Part shown: positions 41,503-52,292 of the stretch, piece after piece
Layout: each line of letters opens with the position of its first letter
Position numbering within the stretch: position 1 is the stretch's first letter
Assembly (NCBI GenBank): GCA_946902875.1
Contig: OX336350.1
Coordinates: 18,962,048-19,026,047, forward strand
From: Nematopogon swammerdamellus
Lineage: Eukaryota > Arthropoda > Insecta > Lepidoptera > Adelidae
DNA length: 64,000 nucleotides
Direction: 5' to 3'
Position numbers and translations under genes: made by a program
Notes under the pieces: generated by a model
What the model saw: only the letters and a program-made list of their open reading frames with translations
The model's database searches: none
What the model was told of the DNA's origin: nothing

Positions 41503-42910
41503 CAGTGGCGGCTGGTGACCTATGGGACTGGGTGTGCGCTAGCTACTTAGTACTATACCCAAACGTGAATCTAATGGATACCGCGGTCTTGACTTATTTG
41601 CAAAAATTATGTACCCACCCAGCGTCCTAATTGCTCGAAGAACCAAAGCGACACTTCACTGCGCGCGCAGTGGCCACGAGCGAGCCGCGCCTCCCGCGCA
41701 CCCGCGCGCGAGGCGTCGCCCGCGCCCGCCCGGCCAGACAGCGTGTGGTACTGATATTAATGTTTGTGTCGCGTCGGTGTCGCGTCCTTGTCCTTGCCGC
41801 GCCGGGCAATGAAGAAAACTTCACAATGTACATGTTAACTGACGAAAAGTCGTTCAAACTGCTAAAACATCCCGGCGCGGCGGCGCGGCGATTGTCGGTC
41901 GACCGACGCGTCACGCGACGACGGGTCTCGCCCCGAACTGAGAGGCGCGGCGCGCCAAACAACGCCTGCCTAGCTCTTTGAGTGATTCCATTTTTTGACT
42001 TTAACTAAAATAGCGAAATATTTTCGTAACGCATTAATGTTTGTCGTAACATTCGAATATTTTATAAATTACCATTCGAATATGTATCAAATCGATATTC
42101 GAATAATTCAAATCAACTCGATCTGTTATATATAAGAAACAACCCATATTCCAAAAATGGACTTGCCTGTCGAGTCGTGCAACAGCGTATAGTGCGCGGG
42201 ACGGATCTCGGCGTGTCGTCGCCGCAGCGGGCGACCCGCCACGCGAATACACTATACAAGTACGGTGCGGGTGCGAGGGAGAACATTGACGAACCGCTGC
42301 GGAGGCGACACGCCGAGATCCGCCCCGCGCATTATACATACATGTAGGTACTTAGCGCTTGTGTGTATCTTCGACCCAGAGTTTGGATCGCCCCCGCCGC
42401 GCCCGCGCGCTCCCGCCCGCACGTGCCCGCGGTCGGGTTCACGATCTCGGCTTACTTCGGCTCATCGTCGGCTGGCTCGGTCGCGACGTGTCGCACGCGC
42501 GTCTATCCACAATATACTGTCCTTCTTTTTCCGTCGTGTGTCACACGCAGAACGCAACCTTGTTCCACACATAATCGTATGAAGAGTGTTTTGTTTCACG
42601 CGGCGGGGCAGCGGCGTTAGACATTTTCTCATAGTATCAATACAAGAGACGTTCGCGGTGTTTTCTAATGCACTCGGCGGCGGCGGCGAGCTCGGCGGCG
42701 CGGCGATGCGTAGTATGTAGTACGTATTACGTACAGCAAAATCGTGCCTTGTTGTCTAGGAAATAGGAACGAATTCAGTTTGATATTTTTACTTCGATCG
42801 GTGATATTCATGGAAATGTTTAATATTTTAATTTGTTTATTTCTTTCGGGTGAAGGCGCTGTTTTGTGGTAGTGCGGCGCACGAGTGCACTTAAGGGCCA
42901 GCCGCCACTG
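41503..42910. mobile_element. hAT-type non-autonomous transposon, copy 2
   Basis: The ends are CAGTGGCGGCTGGTGACC and GGCCAGCCGCCACTG. The 8-bp flanks GTCTCGGG (41495-41502 and 42911-42918) are identical. It has the same termini and subterminal blocks as 1596-2533, in opposite orientation (GTGCGGCGCACGAGTGCACT near 42872 against GTGCGCTCGTGCGCCGCAC near 1616). It is 1408 bp with a GC-rich interior containing an imperfect inverted pair (GATCTCGGCGTGTCG at about 42206 and GGCGACACGCCGAGATC at about 42304). Frames of up to 116 codons are GC artefacts, and no transposase signature is visible. Confidence 0.9.
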
Positions 42911-42918
42911 GTCTCGGG

Positions 42919-43662
42919 TCATTCAAGAGAGGCGTGAATGGGCACTGTCAGGCCGGCATGGCATTCGGAGACTCCGCATGCGACAAAATGTTCATGGGCG
43001 TCGCTAGACACCTTATGGGCGGCACGGCACCGCATGTCCCGCTTACTTGAAAAAAAAACCTTCCGTACGTGAGTAAAACTCGCACTTGACTGATTTTAAA
43101 ATCATACAAAATCACCCCACATAGCCTTGTTATTATCATTATATTGCAATGGCTTAGGTTTCCAAAAACAATATTTGAACGTACGACTTGAACTTATTTA
43201 AGGAATAACAAACTAAGTTGAAACATCGGAATAATGCCAGTAATATTGGCGCAAAATCAATACCTAAGTAATTGGGAATGTTAATAGACGGATCGTCTCT
43301 ATTTTCTCGGGCTTCAAAACAACTAAACTACTTTCCGATTGAAATTTACTTTGAAGCGTTTTCGAGGATTTTTTAAAGTTAACTAAAAAAATATTAACTT
43401 AAAACTTCATACGTTTAAGAACGTTTAATAACATCACAGTCACAGGTAACATATTTTATGGTGATTATATTTTTGTTTGTTTCCGAAAAAAAACATTCAC
43501 AAAAAAATGCGCACAAAAGTGCACAAAAAATTTGATTTACGGCTCACTGTTCCATCCATGATAGCTATGCATGTCTCAGCTACGTACTTCATGGCTCTTC
43601 GGTATAATATAAACCGTTATTTTCAAAAATCTAACCATTCCACGAGAAAAGATCGCATTTGT
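42919..43662. other. No gene; family E end fragment at 43045-43100
   Basis: CCTTCCGTACGTGAGTAAAA and CTCGCACTTGAC match the end of the family E subgroup. The rest is AT-rich and unassigned. Confidence 0.45.
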
Positions 43663-43985
43663 ACCGTGTGGGGCCGTTACTTTAAAAGAATAGCCCCACT
43701 GCATCTCTCCCCGTGCATGTCGTAAAAGGCGACTAAGGGATATGACTCCCTTCTTATATTACTAGGTGGTAGGGTTTAACCCGCCCGGTTTGGTACCACC
43801 GCACTGAATGAAAGGTCGGTCGAAACGGCTATGTCAATAGTTTGTGTTTACCGTCCAGTTCAGTGTAGCCGGCACGACCGAAGGGAAGCACTGACGTGGC
43901 ACCAAGTTCATCCGGTGTTATGGGCTGACATCACGGATGTTGTAGGTGATGTAGCCAACCGTGTCAGTTTCCATAAAAAAAAAAA
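43663..43985 (+). mobile_element. Composite SINE: family C head, SINE-A body
   Basis: Head TACCGTGTGGGGCCGTTACT, GGCGACTAAGGGATATGACT, then at about 43745 the body CCCTTCTTATATTACTAGGT and the SINE-A tail with poly-A. The junction is the same as at 11465, so the composite has been copied. Confidence 0.85.
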
Positions 43986-44358
43986 AACAAAAAAAACTTA
44001 CATTCGCGTATTAACGACGAGCCAACCGCGCTGTTTCAACCAAAGTATTTTTATTTAAATTTCGAACGTCGACCGAACATTATACACCGAATGTTAAACA
44101 TGACGTTTAGTATTCAGGGGCTTTGTCCAATGCTCTTTCCAAATTCAACTGGATATCTCCTTTTCACAAACACAGAGTTTTAAATTATTGTACGCTCCGG
44201 CAGCAGATAAACCAAAAGTTTTCATAAGTTATCGGCCCTGAGAAGATCTCGAACCCGGTATAGTGTACGACCTCAAAATCTAGCCAAAGTACATAAAATT
44301 ATTAAACTAATTCTTACCGGTAAGTAGAACCATTTCATATTTTGTCCTTAGGATTACT

Positions 44359-44530
44359 TTTTTTTATATAAACCAGCATTTGTGGCTGTGCCGAGAGACC
44401 AATGGTGCAGTCGACAGAGCCAAAATCACCTCTCCTCGCGAAACCACGCTCAGTTAGGTGCCATGCCAGCAGATTTGCGGACTGTTGCTAGGCTGTCAGC
44501 CCGTTCATACGACGCTTGAAGACACTTCTG
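44359..44530 (-). mobile_element. LINE-D 3' UTR fragment
   Basis: TTTTTTTATATAAACCAGCA to GCCAGCAGATTTGCGGACTG and a little of the coding tail. Confidence 0.75.
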
Positions 44531-44564
44531 TAAAGCTCAGTTTAGCATAATTGAAAAATATCTT

Positions 44565-44965
44565 ACCGCAGACCGAGTTTATTATTTTAATAACTTTTTC
44601 CCGTGGCTTCGCTCGCGTGAAATTCGTATTTAAAATTAAGAAAGTAAGTAAGCCCGCTACCGTACCTTTAATTCGGCGGACGGAACAATTTTGATTGTAT
44701 GAGAGCCACATCTTAGCATAACTGAAACTGAATTGTATTTAGACTATCCTGTGTCCGGTATAATCAAATGTCCTTGTACTAAGTTTCATCGAATTCGGAT
44801 GATCGTTTTAAGAGTCATACCATACATACAGAAAAGATTTCTAACAACCGTCAATTTAGTTTTAGTACAATACATAGAGTCTACAGACAAAGTATTCCAT
44901 ATAACAAAGCAACTTACTCCATGACAATCCATTACAGATTTATTATTAGTAGTATATTAGTAGTA
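44565..44965 (-). mobile_element. Helitron-like element, family F, copy 3
   Basis: The inverse of family F: CCCGTGGCTTCGCTCGCGTG at the left, TCCATTACAGATTTATTATT at the right. The CTAG end itself is lost or diverged. Confidence 0.6.
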
Positions 44966-45762
44966 TTGATGATTGATGATGATGATATTGATGATGATGG
45001 CCTTTGGCTGAATTTCTAGGGTGTATGTGTTGTGAAAATTTAAACTTCTTACGAGTTATATATTTTATATTTTAGACTGAAAATATTCGTCATCGCATTC
45101 AAAAGCATTCAGAAGGCATGACATGAAAGGGCAGACACGGTAAGGTTAAGGTAAGGTCGATTTGAAAATTTTCGAGACTTCAAATGTTTTGATGCGCAGA
45201 CTGGATTTGTAAAATTTAATAAAACTCTGTTTGATCCTCTGAATTTTTAATTTATAAAGTTAGCAGTGCTGTGAAAAGTGACGAGAAACCTGGATTATAT
45301 AATAATGAATAAGAGATAATGAATTCACTGAAAATACAGAAGAATGAAAAATACAAATTTAATTTTTCATAGCCCTTTCGATCAACCTTCACTCGGTGCG
45401 GAGGTTCTTCTTCGTGGGTGTAATCGAACCGGATAGAACAAATTGTGACAAGTTCGAGTTCAGTCTAACTGCCATATGAATGATCATTGATCAATCAATA
45501 AATAATACAATACAAAATATTTCATTAATAAATGTGCTTTTTTATTATTATTAATAAAATATGTGTTTTACATAAAAATAAAGCAACAAAAAGTTGTTAG
45601 TATTTAATTAAAAAATATATATATTTGTAAAGTGAAAATACAATATAATACAATACATGAATAGTTTTCATGCCAGAAGGACGAAGTGGACTAGTTTTTT
45701 AATTTTTTTTATTTAGGTATTGAGCTTGAGAATGGTTTATTTTTTTATATTTTTTTATTTTT
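44966..45762. other. No recognised gene
   Basis: Has a GATGATGAT microsatellite (about 44968-44998) and the 45400-45475 repeat shared with 4790-4860. The rest is AT-rich. Confidence 0.4.
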
Positions 45763-45964
45763 AGGGTTTCGCATCCGGTACGGGACCCTATTACTAAGCC
45801 TACGCCGTCTGTCTGTCTGTCGACGCTTGAACCGTAATAGGTGGCCCATTGAAATTTTCACAGAACATGTGTTAATAATTATGTATGGCCGATATAACAA
45901 CGAATAATAAAAATAAGAAAAAGTAAAAAAATCACGGGGGTTCCCATAGAAGAAACTAAAAAGT

Positions 45965-46796
45965 CAGTCAGTCATTCAGTCAGTCAGCGTGTAAGCGTCC
46001 ACTGCTGGACATACGCCTCTCCAATTTTCCTCCAGTCCTCCCGGCCTTCAGCGGTACGGAACCACTGCATTCCGCCGACGTACTTCAAATCAAATCAAAA
46101 TATACTTTATTGTACACCATAAAAAGGAACACAACAGGCGAGTTTAATGCAGAGTAGCATTCTTTACAAACTAACCTTTGGGATGTGGAGAAGCTGATAG
46201 GGCGGACAATGCAGTGCAAGAGAGAAGCGTGAAAAATAAAACTATTAAATAAATGGACACAAACAATAGGTACATAGATACATACATAAAATAAATACTA
46301 TAAGGTACGTACATATTATATTTATACATAAACTACATATACATATGTAAACATATATTTTATAATATAAAACCGCCTGAATAAAAGTTACAAGAACGTA
46401 CTTGATGTCGTCGTCCCACCTGGCGGGTGGTCTTCCCACACTCCGTTTTCCTGTCCACGGCTGCCAGTGTAGGACACGGTTACTCTAACGGTCGTCGTCT
46501 CTTCGGCTGACGTGCCCAGCCCATTGCCACTTGAGCTTAGCCACCCGGTATCCAATATCGACTACTTTGGTGCGTCGGCGGATTGCCTCGTTACGCACCA
46601 TATCACGTAGCGTTATTCCCAGCATGGCTCGCTCCATTGCTCGCTGGGCAACTTTCAACCTTTGGACAACACCGACCGTCATCGTCCACGTTTCACACCC
46701 GCACGTCATAACCGGGAGGACACACTGGTCATATATACGGGTTTTTAAATTTTGCGGAAGAGCAGACCTCAGGGCGAATTTTAACTTTCCGAAGGC
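45965..46796 (-). pseudogene. RTE-type LINE C-terminus, copy P2
   Basis: The minus-strand frame encodes FGKLKFALRSALPQNLKTRI, YDQCVLPVMTCGCETWT, KLKWQWAGHVSRRDDD and WDDDIKYV. It ends in a (CTGA)n tail at 45965. The target duplication AACTAAAAAGT is at 45954-45964 and 46797-46807. It is disrupted by a nested element at 46086-46395. The fragment lies downstream of the reverse transcriptase core. Confidence 0.9.
46086..46395 (-). mobile_element. LINE 3' end, family N, nested in the RTE copy
   Basis: CAAATCAAATCAAAATATAC at the left end is the reverse of a GATTTGATTTG tail. The flanks are ACGTACTT at 46078-46085 and 46396-46403. The undisturbed RTE copy at 55616 has one such site (GGCGTACTTGATGTCG), which confirms the insertion. 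Confidence 0.85.
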
Positions 46797-47041
46797 AACT
46801 AAAAAGTGTATGCGCGCCATCTACCGAAAACAGTATGAAGCATTTTAACTAATCATGAATTTGAACTAATATGAAGCATTTCATAAATGGCGTGAGTGGC
46901 TTTGACCATGACATGGCGATACGAAAGCCTCGATGCGCGAGTGCGACTCGCACTTGGCAGGTTTTCTTATGTAAAGCACGACATTTGATGTTTAACTATG
47001 CTCATGGACATTCTGTAATGCACGGGCACCGCAAATGCCAT

Positions 47042-47670
47042 GCCGGTCTGGCAGTAGACTTTTCACGTCCTTTTGTAAAAACCCCAGCTTCACGCCGCCG
47101 GTCTGGCAGTAGACTTTTCACGTCCTTTTGTAAAAACCCCAGCTTCACGCCGCCGGTCTGGCAGTAGACTTTTCACGTCCTTTTGTAAAAACCCCAGCTT
47201 CACGCCGGTCTGGCAGTAGACTTTTCACGTCTTTTGTAAAAAAAACCCAGCTTCACGCCGGTCTGGCAGTAGACTTTTCACGTGCTTTTGTAAAAACCCC
47301 AGCTTCACGCCGCCGGTCTGGCAGTAGACTTTTCACGTCTTTTTGTGAAAACCCCAGCTTCACGCCGGTTTGGCAGTAGACTTTTCACGTCCTTTTGTAA
47401 AAACCTCAGCTTCACGCCGGTCTGGCAGTAGACTTTTCACGTCTTTTTGTAAAAACCCCAGCTTCACGCCGGTCTGGCAGTAGACTTTTCACGTCCTTTT
47501 GTAAAAACCCCAGCTTCACGCCGGTCTGGCAGTAGACTTTTCACGTCCTTTTGTAAAAACCCCAGCTTCACGCCGCCGGTCTGGCTGTAGACTTTTCACG
47601 TCCTTTTGTAAAAACCCCAGCTTCACGCGCCGGTCTGACAGTAGACTTTTCACGTACTTTTGTAAAAACC
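47042..47670. repeat. Minisatellite, 12 units of 52 or 55 bp
   Basis: Each unit has GGTCTGGCAGTAGACTTTTC, ACGTCCTTTTGTAAAAACCC and CAGCTTCACGCC. A 3-bp GCC difference gives the 52- and 55-bp classes. The final unit is partial. The array sits between two family E copies. Minus-strand frames (for example 47516-47716) repeat FTKGREKS-type residues and are by-products. Confidence 0.95.
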
Positions 47671-47689
47671 TGCGAAACCCTAAACATCC

Positions 47690-47965
47690 GGCCAAGTGCG
47701 AGTCGGACTCGCGCAACGAGGTTTCTGCATCACAAAAAAAAACACGTTGAAAAAAAAAATCTTGTATGGGGATCTCCTTAATTGTTCACCTTTTAATTTA
47801 CGCCAAAATAACACAATATTCTGTGTAAATTTCAACCGTTTAGCTATTATGGTTCCAAAGATACAGACATCGGACGGACGGGCGGACGGACGGACACAAA
47901 CAGACAGACAGGCGTTATAGACTTGGTAATAGGCTTCCGTGTCCCGTACGGAAGCCTAAAAACGA
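47690..47965 (+). mobile_element. Family E repeat, divergent subgroup
   Basis: GGCCAAGTGCGAGTCGGACT start with a hairpin, AATATTCTGTGTAAATTTCA, a GGACGGACGG/ACAGACAGAC patch, and the end CCGTACGGAAGCCTAAAAA. Confidence 0.75.
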
Positions 47966-48187
47966 GACAGGAAACTTATCCACTCGGTTTTTCCGTTTCG
48001 CTCACGTCACAATCACTTGAGCTTGTTACCACCCGAAAATAGAACTCCCGAACTAATGATATTCAAACAGAATCGGATGTATGTTTGTTTGATTCTGTCG
48101 ACGCCGCCGCCCGCCCCGATTGAAGCGTGATGTCGGCCAGGCGTATTCTGTTATTGCAACTGCGTTTAGCATGCGATCTTTCCATAT

Positions 48188-48505
48188 ACAGGCTGTTGTA
48201 ACGGCCAGTACATTAATTTCGCCAGCGCAATCCTCATAGTGTTTTAACGAGACAAAAAAGTAAATAAAGTTTTTCTCTAAAGTGTTTAGTTTTGGAGATA
48301 TAAATTTTTTAAATTTATGTTTTCGTCGCGTGTGATTTGACGCGCGCGTGGCAAGGGTGCTGGCTGGCGCGGGAACGGTCAGGGTCGAAAAACTCCGCGC
48401 ACTTGCCCCTGCTCGCTCACTCACCGCACGCCTTTCATTCTCACGTTCGCGCGGAACATTAGATTCTTTTACACTAAATAAATCAATTAGAAAGGATAGA
48501 AAATG
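48188..48505 (-). mobile_element. Family M TIR element, inverted copy
   Basis: TACAGGCTGTTGTAACGGCC at the left terminus. The body parallels 90-364: GCGCTGGCGAAATTAATGT on minus, the CTCCAAAACTAAACAC block and the GGAACATTAGATTC block. The 168-codon frame over it is a repeat artefact. Confidence 0.7.
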
Positions 48506-48724
48506 CTTTATTGCTCCAGTAAACATTATGAGGCTACTCCCCGGGACACAGAACACCAACCCGGTTCATCTGTACTTTCGAATTGATGCACACCTGTGAA
48601 AAGTTATAAATAAGTATAGAGGATGTTCTAGGTTTTCAATCTACAGTCTTTAGTAAACTGTAACGTTGAAACAGAAAGTTTTTTAACTTCGCTCGGTAGA
48701 AAAAAAAACCAAACATTCCTCTAT

Positions 48725-49160
48725 TTTTACAGCAATTTCTATTGTAAAAATTACAAATTTAAAAAACCCCCGACTCTTAAAAAGTCAAAAATAATTTCCG
48801 TTTACTTACTTAAAGGAGTCGGTAGACCGCTAAGTAAATTCCCGCGCAACTTTTGAGTCTTTATATTTAATTTACTTAGCGATCCCCCGACTCCTTTAAG
48901 TAAGTAAACGGAAATTATTTTTGACTTTTTAAGAGTCGGGGGTTTTTTAAATTTGTAATTTAACTTTTATTTCAAGCTTTTTAAAAAAAACCGCATGCAA
49001 ATCGGTCCACTTTTTAAGATAATTATTTTTTTTATTACTTAATTACATTATTACTTGATTACAAACATAGCTAAGAACCATCCCGATTAAACAGGCTTCC
49101 TAATAAAAAAAACCGCATCCAAATCGGTCCATCCGTTTGGGAGCTACGATGCCACAGACA

Positions 49161-49205
<45 letters not shown>

Positions 49206-49255
49206 ACACACACGTCAAACTTATAACACCCCTCCGTTTTTTTCGTCGGGGGTTA
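48725..49255 (-). mobile_element. Family K repeat, most complete copy
   Basis: On minus it starts AACCCCCGACGAAAAAAAC, carries a GT microsatellite, GGCATCGTAGCTCCCAAACG and CGGTCCACTTTTTAAG-type blocks, and ends in the long foldback hairpin (48765-48960) whose arms carry CCGTTTACTTACTTAAAGGA and its reverse. Confidence 0.8.
49162..49214 (+). repeat. (AC)n microsatellite in family K
   Basis: About 25 AC units with one interruption (ACTCAC). Confidence 0.95.
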
Positions 49256-49379
49256 AAAATATAAAGAATTAATGTACATTTTTTATAATTTTTCTCCAAA
49301 TACAATTTATATATTTTTATTTTTAGTAAAATATAATTTAAAAAAGTCACAAAGCTAAGTTTTCATACTTATTAAAATA

Positions 49380-49610
49380 CTAGCTGTGCCCGCGGCTCCG
49401 CCCGCTCTCATATTTCACTTCACTGCTAACCTCATAAGCCATTTAGCGTGATAGTAAGGAGCCTATAGTTGATGGGAAGAATCAAGTTATCCGTAGAATT
49501 TTGTCTTATTAAAATCGGTTCAGTGGTTCTCGAGTTATAAGCGGACAGACAGACATACACTCAGACACTCAGACACTCAGACAGAAAGCAGACGTTGGAT
49601 TTTATTATAG
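49380..49610 (-). mobile_element. Possible Helitron-like element
   Basis: ACTAGCTGTGCCCGCGGCTC on plus is the inverse of a ...GGGCACAGCTAGT end. The other end is GATTTTATTATAGGTA. There is an ACTCAGACACTCAGAC simple repeat inside. Confidence 0.5.
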
Positions 49611-49611
49611 G

Positions 49612-49682
49612 TAAGGAAGGAAGGAAATAAGGAAATAAGGAAAAGGAAATAAGGAAATAAGGAAAAGGAAAAAAGATTTGCG
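49612..49682 (+). repeat. GGAAATAA-type simple repeat
   Basis: Irregular AAGGAAATAAGGAAA array. Confidence 0.85.
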
Positions 49683-49879
49683 CGTTATTCGCCTTCGCTT
49701 TGTTTTATCGTAAGCGCCTTGTGGCGAATACCATCCCGCTCTAGTAAAGAGGAAACTGCCTTGCGCCCGCTTTGTCTCGCGACGCTCCCCACTCCGCTGA
49801 GCCATAGCCGTCTCTATTTTGAGCGCATGAAATTAGACATTCTGTGGCATGGGTGGAACAGGCTTAATTAAACAGTAGC

Positions 49880-50010
49880 AAATACATTAGAAAATTTACA
49901 TAAGGTGCAAAGGCGGCCTCATCCCTTACAGATATTTCTTACAGTCAACCTTTGGATGTTTGAGATTCGATAATATGGTGGAATGTAAGTAGGTAGTAGC
50001 AAAAGAGTTG
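49880..50010 (-). mobile_element. LINE 3' region, family T-like
   Basis: GTGCAAAGGCGGCCTCATC and CTTACAGTCAACCTTTGGAT resemble 61950-62005. Confidence 0.5.
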
Positions 50011-50164
50011 AGCGTGAGAATTGAAGATAAAATAATAATAAGAATACTTATTAACAATACATATAAGTACATGCTAGTTATATACAAGCCTTACATGTGT
50101 TAATACTATTAATTACTAAATTACAGAATATTTTGTTTGTATATTTAGTTTATATATAAAATAT

Positions 50165-50303
50165 TAATATACAATTAGTTTGTATGAAAACTGCACCTTT
50201 TTATTTAAAGGGAATTCAGAAAAAAGTTATTTGACTTTTTTGTTACTATCCAAATAATCATTTCCTAAATTTAATGTATAGGCCGTTACAACATCCTGTA
50301 TAA
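50165..50303 (-). mobile_element. Family M TIR element, terminal fragment
   Basis: Reverse complement of window bases 1-95 plus the terminus GGCCGTTACAACATCCTGTA. It supplies the terminus missing from the copy at the window edge. Confidence 0.7.
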
Positions 50304-50321
50304 TTTCGTGGTACATACACT

Positions 50322-50632
50322 CAAAGACCGTTCACCGTACCAACTAGATAGACGCGGTGCTCGAGGCTCTGCGCTTGCTCCGCCAAAAGGAATATGAACT
50401 TATAAAGGAATATGATTGGCCTACCGCGCACAAGCGAGCGGTAAGAGGAAGCGATGCCTAAGGCCCTAATGTGTTAAAAAGAGACAAATAGTTTTCACGC
50501 CGTCTTTCTCCGCTCTACGAGGATTGTCGGTATTGCAACCAAGGGAGAGGAGGATGCCGGAGTATTGGAGCATGATTGTCGAGAAAATACTTATCGAGCA
50601 CCCGCGTCTATCTAGTTTGGTACGGTCTTTGG
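50322..50632. mobile_element. TIR element, about 310 bp
   Basis: CAAAGACCGTTCACCGTACC and CTAGATAGACGCGGTGCTCG at the left; CGAGCACCCGCGTCTATCTA and TTGGTACGGTCTTTGG at the right, inverted. No target duplication was confirmed. Confidence 0.75.
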
Positions 50633-50676
50633 CTAATGCAGCCTGTGAGCGCTGCTAGCAAGTAACACGTAAAACA

Positions 50677-51133
50677 AGAACGTTAGAAGAGGTTGGACGT
50701 CGGACTGTCCAATACCAAATTTTTTTTTATGTAATCCGATAAGGGTGGCTGAAGCGGAGGGGCCAAAGCGCATGCTCCAACCAGCCAATATCCCTCCTAG
50801 AAGGTAGGTGCCATACCGGAGACTTCCCTGGATTGCTGGCTATACTGGAATAGAGGAGAACACAACCGAGGCTGCTATGCGGCCATCTTACATCCAGTAC
50901 GGTGGTACCAACCCAGTCGGCTACAATTTGAGCCTACCACCTAGTAAGGGGCAAGGGAACATGAGAACCAGCGTCGCCGAGCTCCGCGGCGGACGGCGCG
51001 CGCTCTGATTGGGTGGTATCGGGTGGTATCGCGCTCTGATTTGGGTGGTAACGAATGTTATTGGTACGTTTTACTAATATCGTGTTACGCTGGCGCGGGG
51101 AAGGTCCAACGTCCCTACCTCTAACGTTCTTGA
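50677..51133. mobile_element. TIR element interrupted by a SINE-B fragment
   Basis: CAAGAACGTTAGAAGAGGTT at the left, TACCTCTAACGTTCTTGA at the right, with adjoining GGACGTCGGA and GGTCCAACGTCC. A SINE-B 3' fragment lies inside. Confidence 0.6.
50722..50957 (-). mobile_element. SINE-B 3' fragment
   Basis: TTTTTTTTATGTAATCCGAT to ACCACCTAGTAAGGGGCAAG. The head is missing. Confidence 0.85.
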
Positions 51134-51397
51134 CGTAAAAGTTTAGACAATCGATAGAAAGATTTCGTTATAGTTCAATATTACAATATTCAATGTTTAT
51201 GGGTGACGTGCATGAACGTCTTGTGTAAACATTTTGGCCAAATCCTAAGTCAATGTGTGCGTAGTGAAATTGGCAATCCAGCTTCGCGTATCCCGGAATC
51301 TGTATTCAGTCTAACAAGAAAGTGGCTGGCAGCAAACTTTGTGTGTTCATAGTACTCACCTATAAGTATAGGAAATTCAATGTCGATCAGCAGTTAT

Positions 51398-51431
51398 TTA
51401 ACCCCCGACGCAAAAAGAAGGGTGTTATAAG
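51398..51431 (+). mobile_element. Family K end, target of the LTR array
   Basis: AACCCCCGACGCAAAAAGAA and GGGTGTTATAAG match the family K start. Related copies continue ...TTATAAGTTTAA, and that sequence resumes after the array at 53738 (TAAGTTTAA). This defines the insertion site. Confidence 0.75.
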
Positions 51432-51727
51432 TGTGGTGATAGCGACACCTATCCCACAACTGAATAATAAAGATCGATAATAACCTACATCGCTTCGCGA
51501 CGAAGAAACAGAAAGATTCACTAGCACACCAACAGGTGGCAAATAACGGCTAATTAAGAATTCCATACGCCACTTAACACATTGCTGAAATATCAAATAC
51601 GCCTCGCATAAATACAGATCGCTTGGCAGAACAACTGTGGCACTCGCCCATACAACAACATCAGCTGCAGCTACACGTGGAGCCAGAGGACACGACACTG
51701 CTTCACCTTTTACCTCACAGCTCTACA
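51432..51727 (+). mobile_element. LTR-like unit 1 of TRIM-type array
   Basis: 296 bp, starting TGTGGTGATAGCGACACC and ending CACAGCTCTACA, so TG...CA. Carries AATAATAAAG near 51460, a possible polyadenylation signal, and GCATAAATACAG near 51607, a possible TATA-type box. Preceded by TAAG. Confidence 0.8.
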
Positions 51728-51998
51728 TTGGTGACCCCTACAAAGAACATCGCAACCTTCATGAAGCTGACATCGCAACATTACCTACTGGCTTCCCACA
51801 AGCGGGTCTCAACCAGTAGGTAATCGAAGCAAGCAAAACAACACTCGGTCAACGCCCCGCCGCCGCGCGTCTCCACAGAGGACTACGTCAGCAGTACGCG
51901 ACACCAACTGACCACGCCGACCAAGCTGCGTCATCGGAGCATACTGGCTGATCGGCTCTCAATCGTCACGGACTACGTCACGACTGAGGGGGGAATAC
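51728..51998 (+). mobile_element. Short non-coding internal region 1
   Basis: 271 bp. It opens with TTGGTGACCCCTAC, in the position and form of a tRNA primer-binding site. It ends CTGAGGGGGGAATAC, a polypurine tract just before the next LTR. An 11-bp stem, TTACCTACTGG/CCAGTAGGTAA (51781-51791 and 51813-51823), lies between. No gag or pol frame is present. Confidence 0.8.
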
Positions 51999-52292
51999 TG
52001 TGGTGATAGCGACACCTATCCCACAACTGAATAATAAAGATCGATAATAACCTACATCGCTTCGCGACGAAGAAACAGAAAGATTCACTAGCACACCAAC
52101 AGGTGGCAAATAACGGCTAATTAAGAATTCCATACGCCACATAACACATTGCTGAAATATCAAATACGCCTCGCATAAATACAGATCGCTTGGCAGAACA
52201 ACAGGGCACTAGCCCATACGACAATATCAGCTGCAGCTACACGTGGAGCCAGAGGACACGACACCGCTTCACCTTTTACCTCACAGCTCTAC
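51999..52292 (+). mobile_element. LTR-like unit 2, abutting unit 3
   Basis: 294 bp, ending CTCTAC and running straight into the TGTGGTGATAG of unit 3 with no internal region between. Shares CAACAGGGCACTAGCCC with unit 3, against CAACTG(T/G)GGCACTCGCCC in units 1, 4 and 5. Confidence 0.8.

Larger units (their letters stand above)
45763..46968 (-). mobile_element. Family E repeat split by an RTE LINE
   Basis: The outer parts 45763-45964 and 46797-46968 join into one family E copy (GGTTTCGCATCCGGTACGGG at one end, CTCGCACTTGGCAGG at the other). It is interrupted at AACTAAAAAGT, which is present on both sides. Confidence 0.9.

Noticed and set aside
41627..42620. Arg/Ala-rich frames of 67-116 codons on both strands
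   Set aside because: High GC removes stop codons. All lie inside the hAT-type element and none resembles a transposase.
47042..47670. CRISPR-like array
   Set aside because: The units are contiguous with no unique spacers, and the sequence is eukaryotic. It is a minisatellite.
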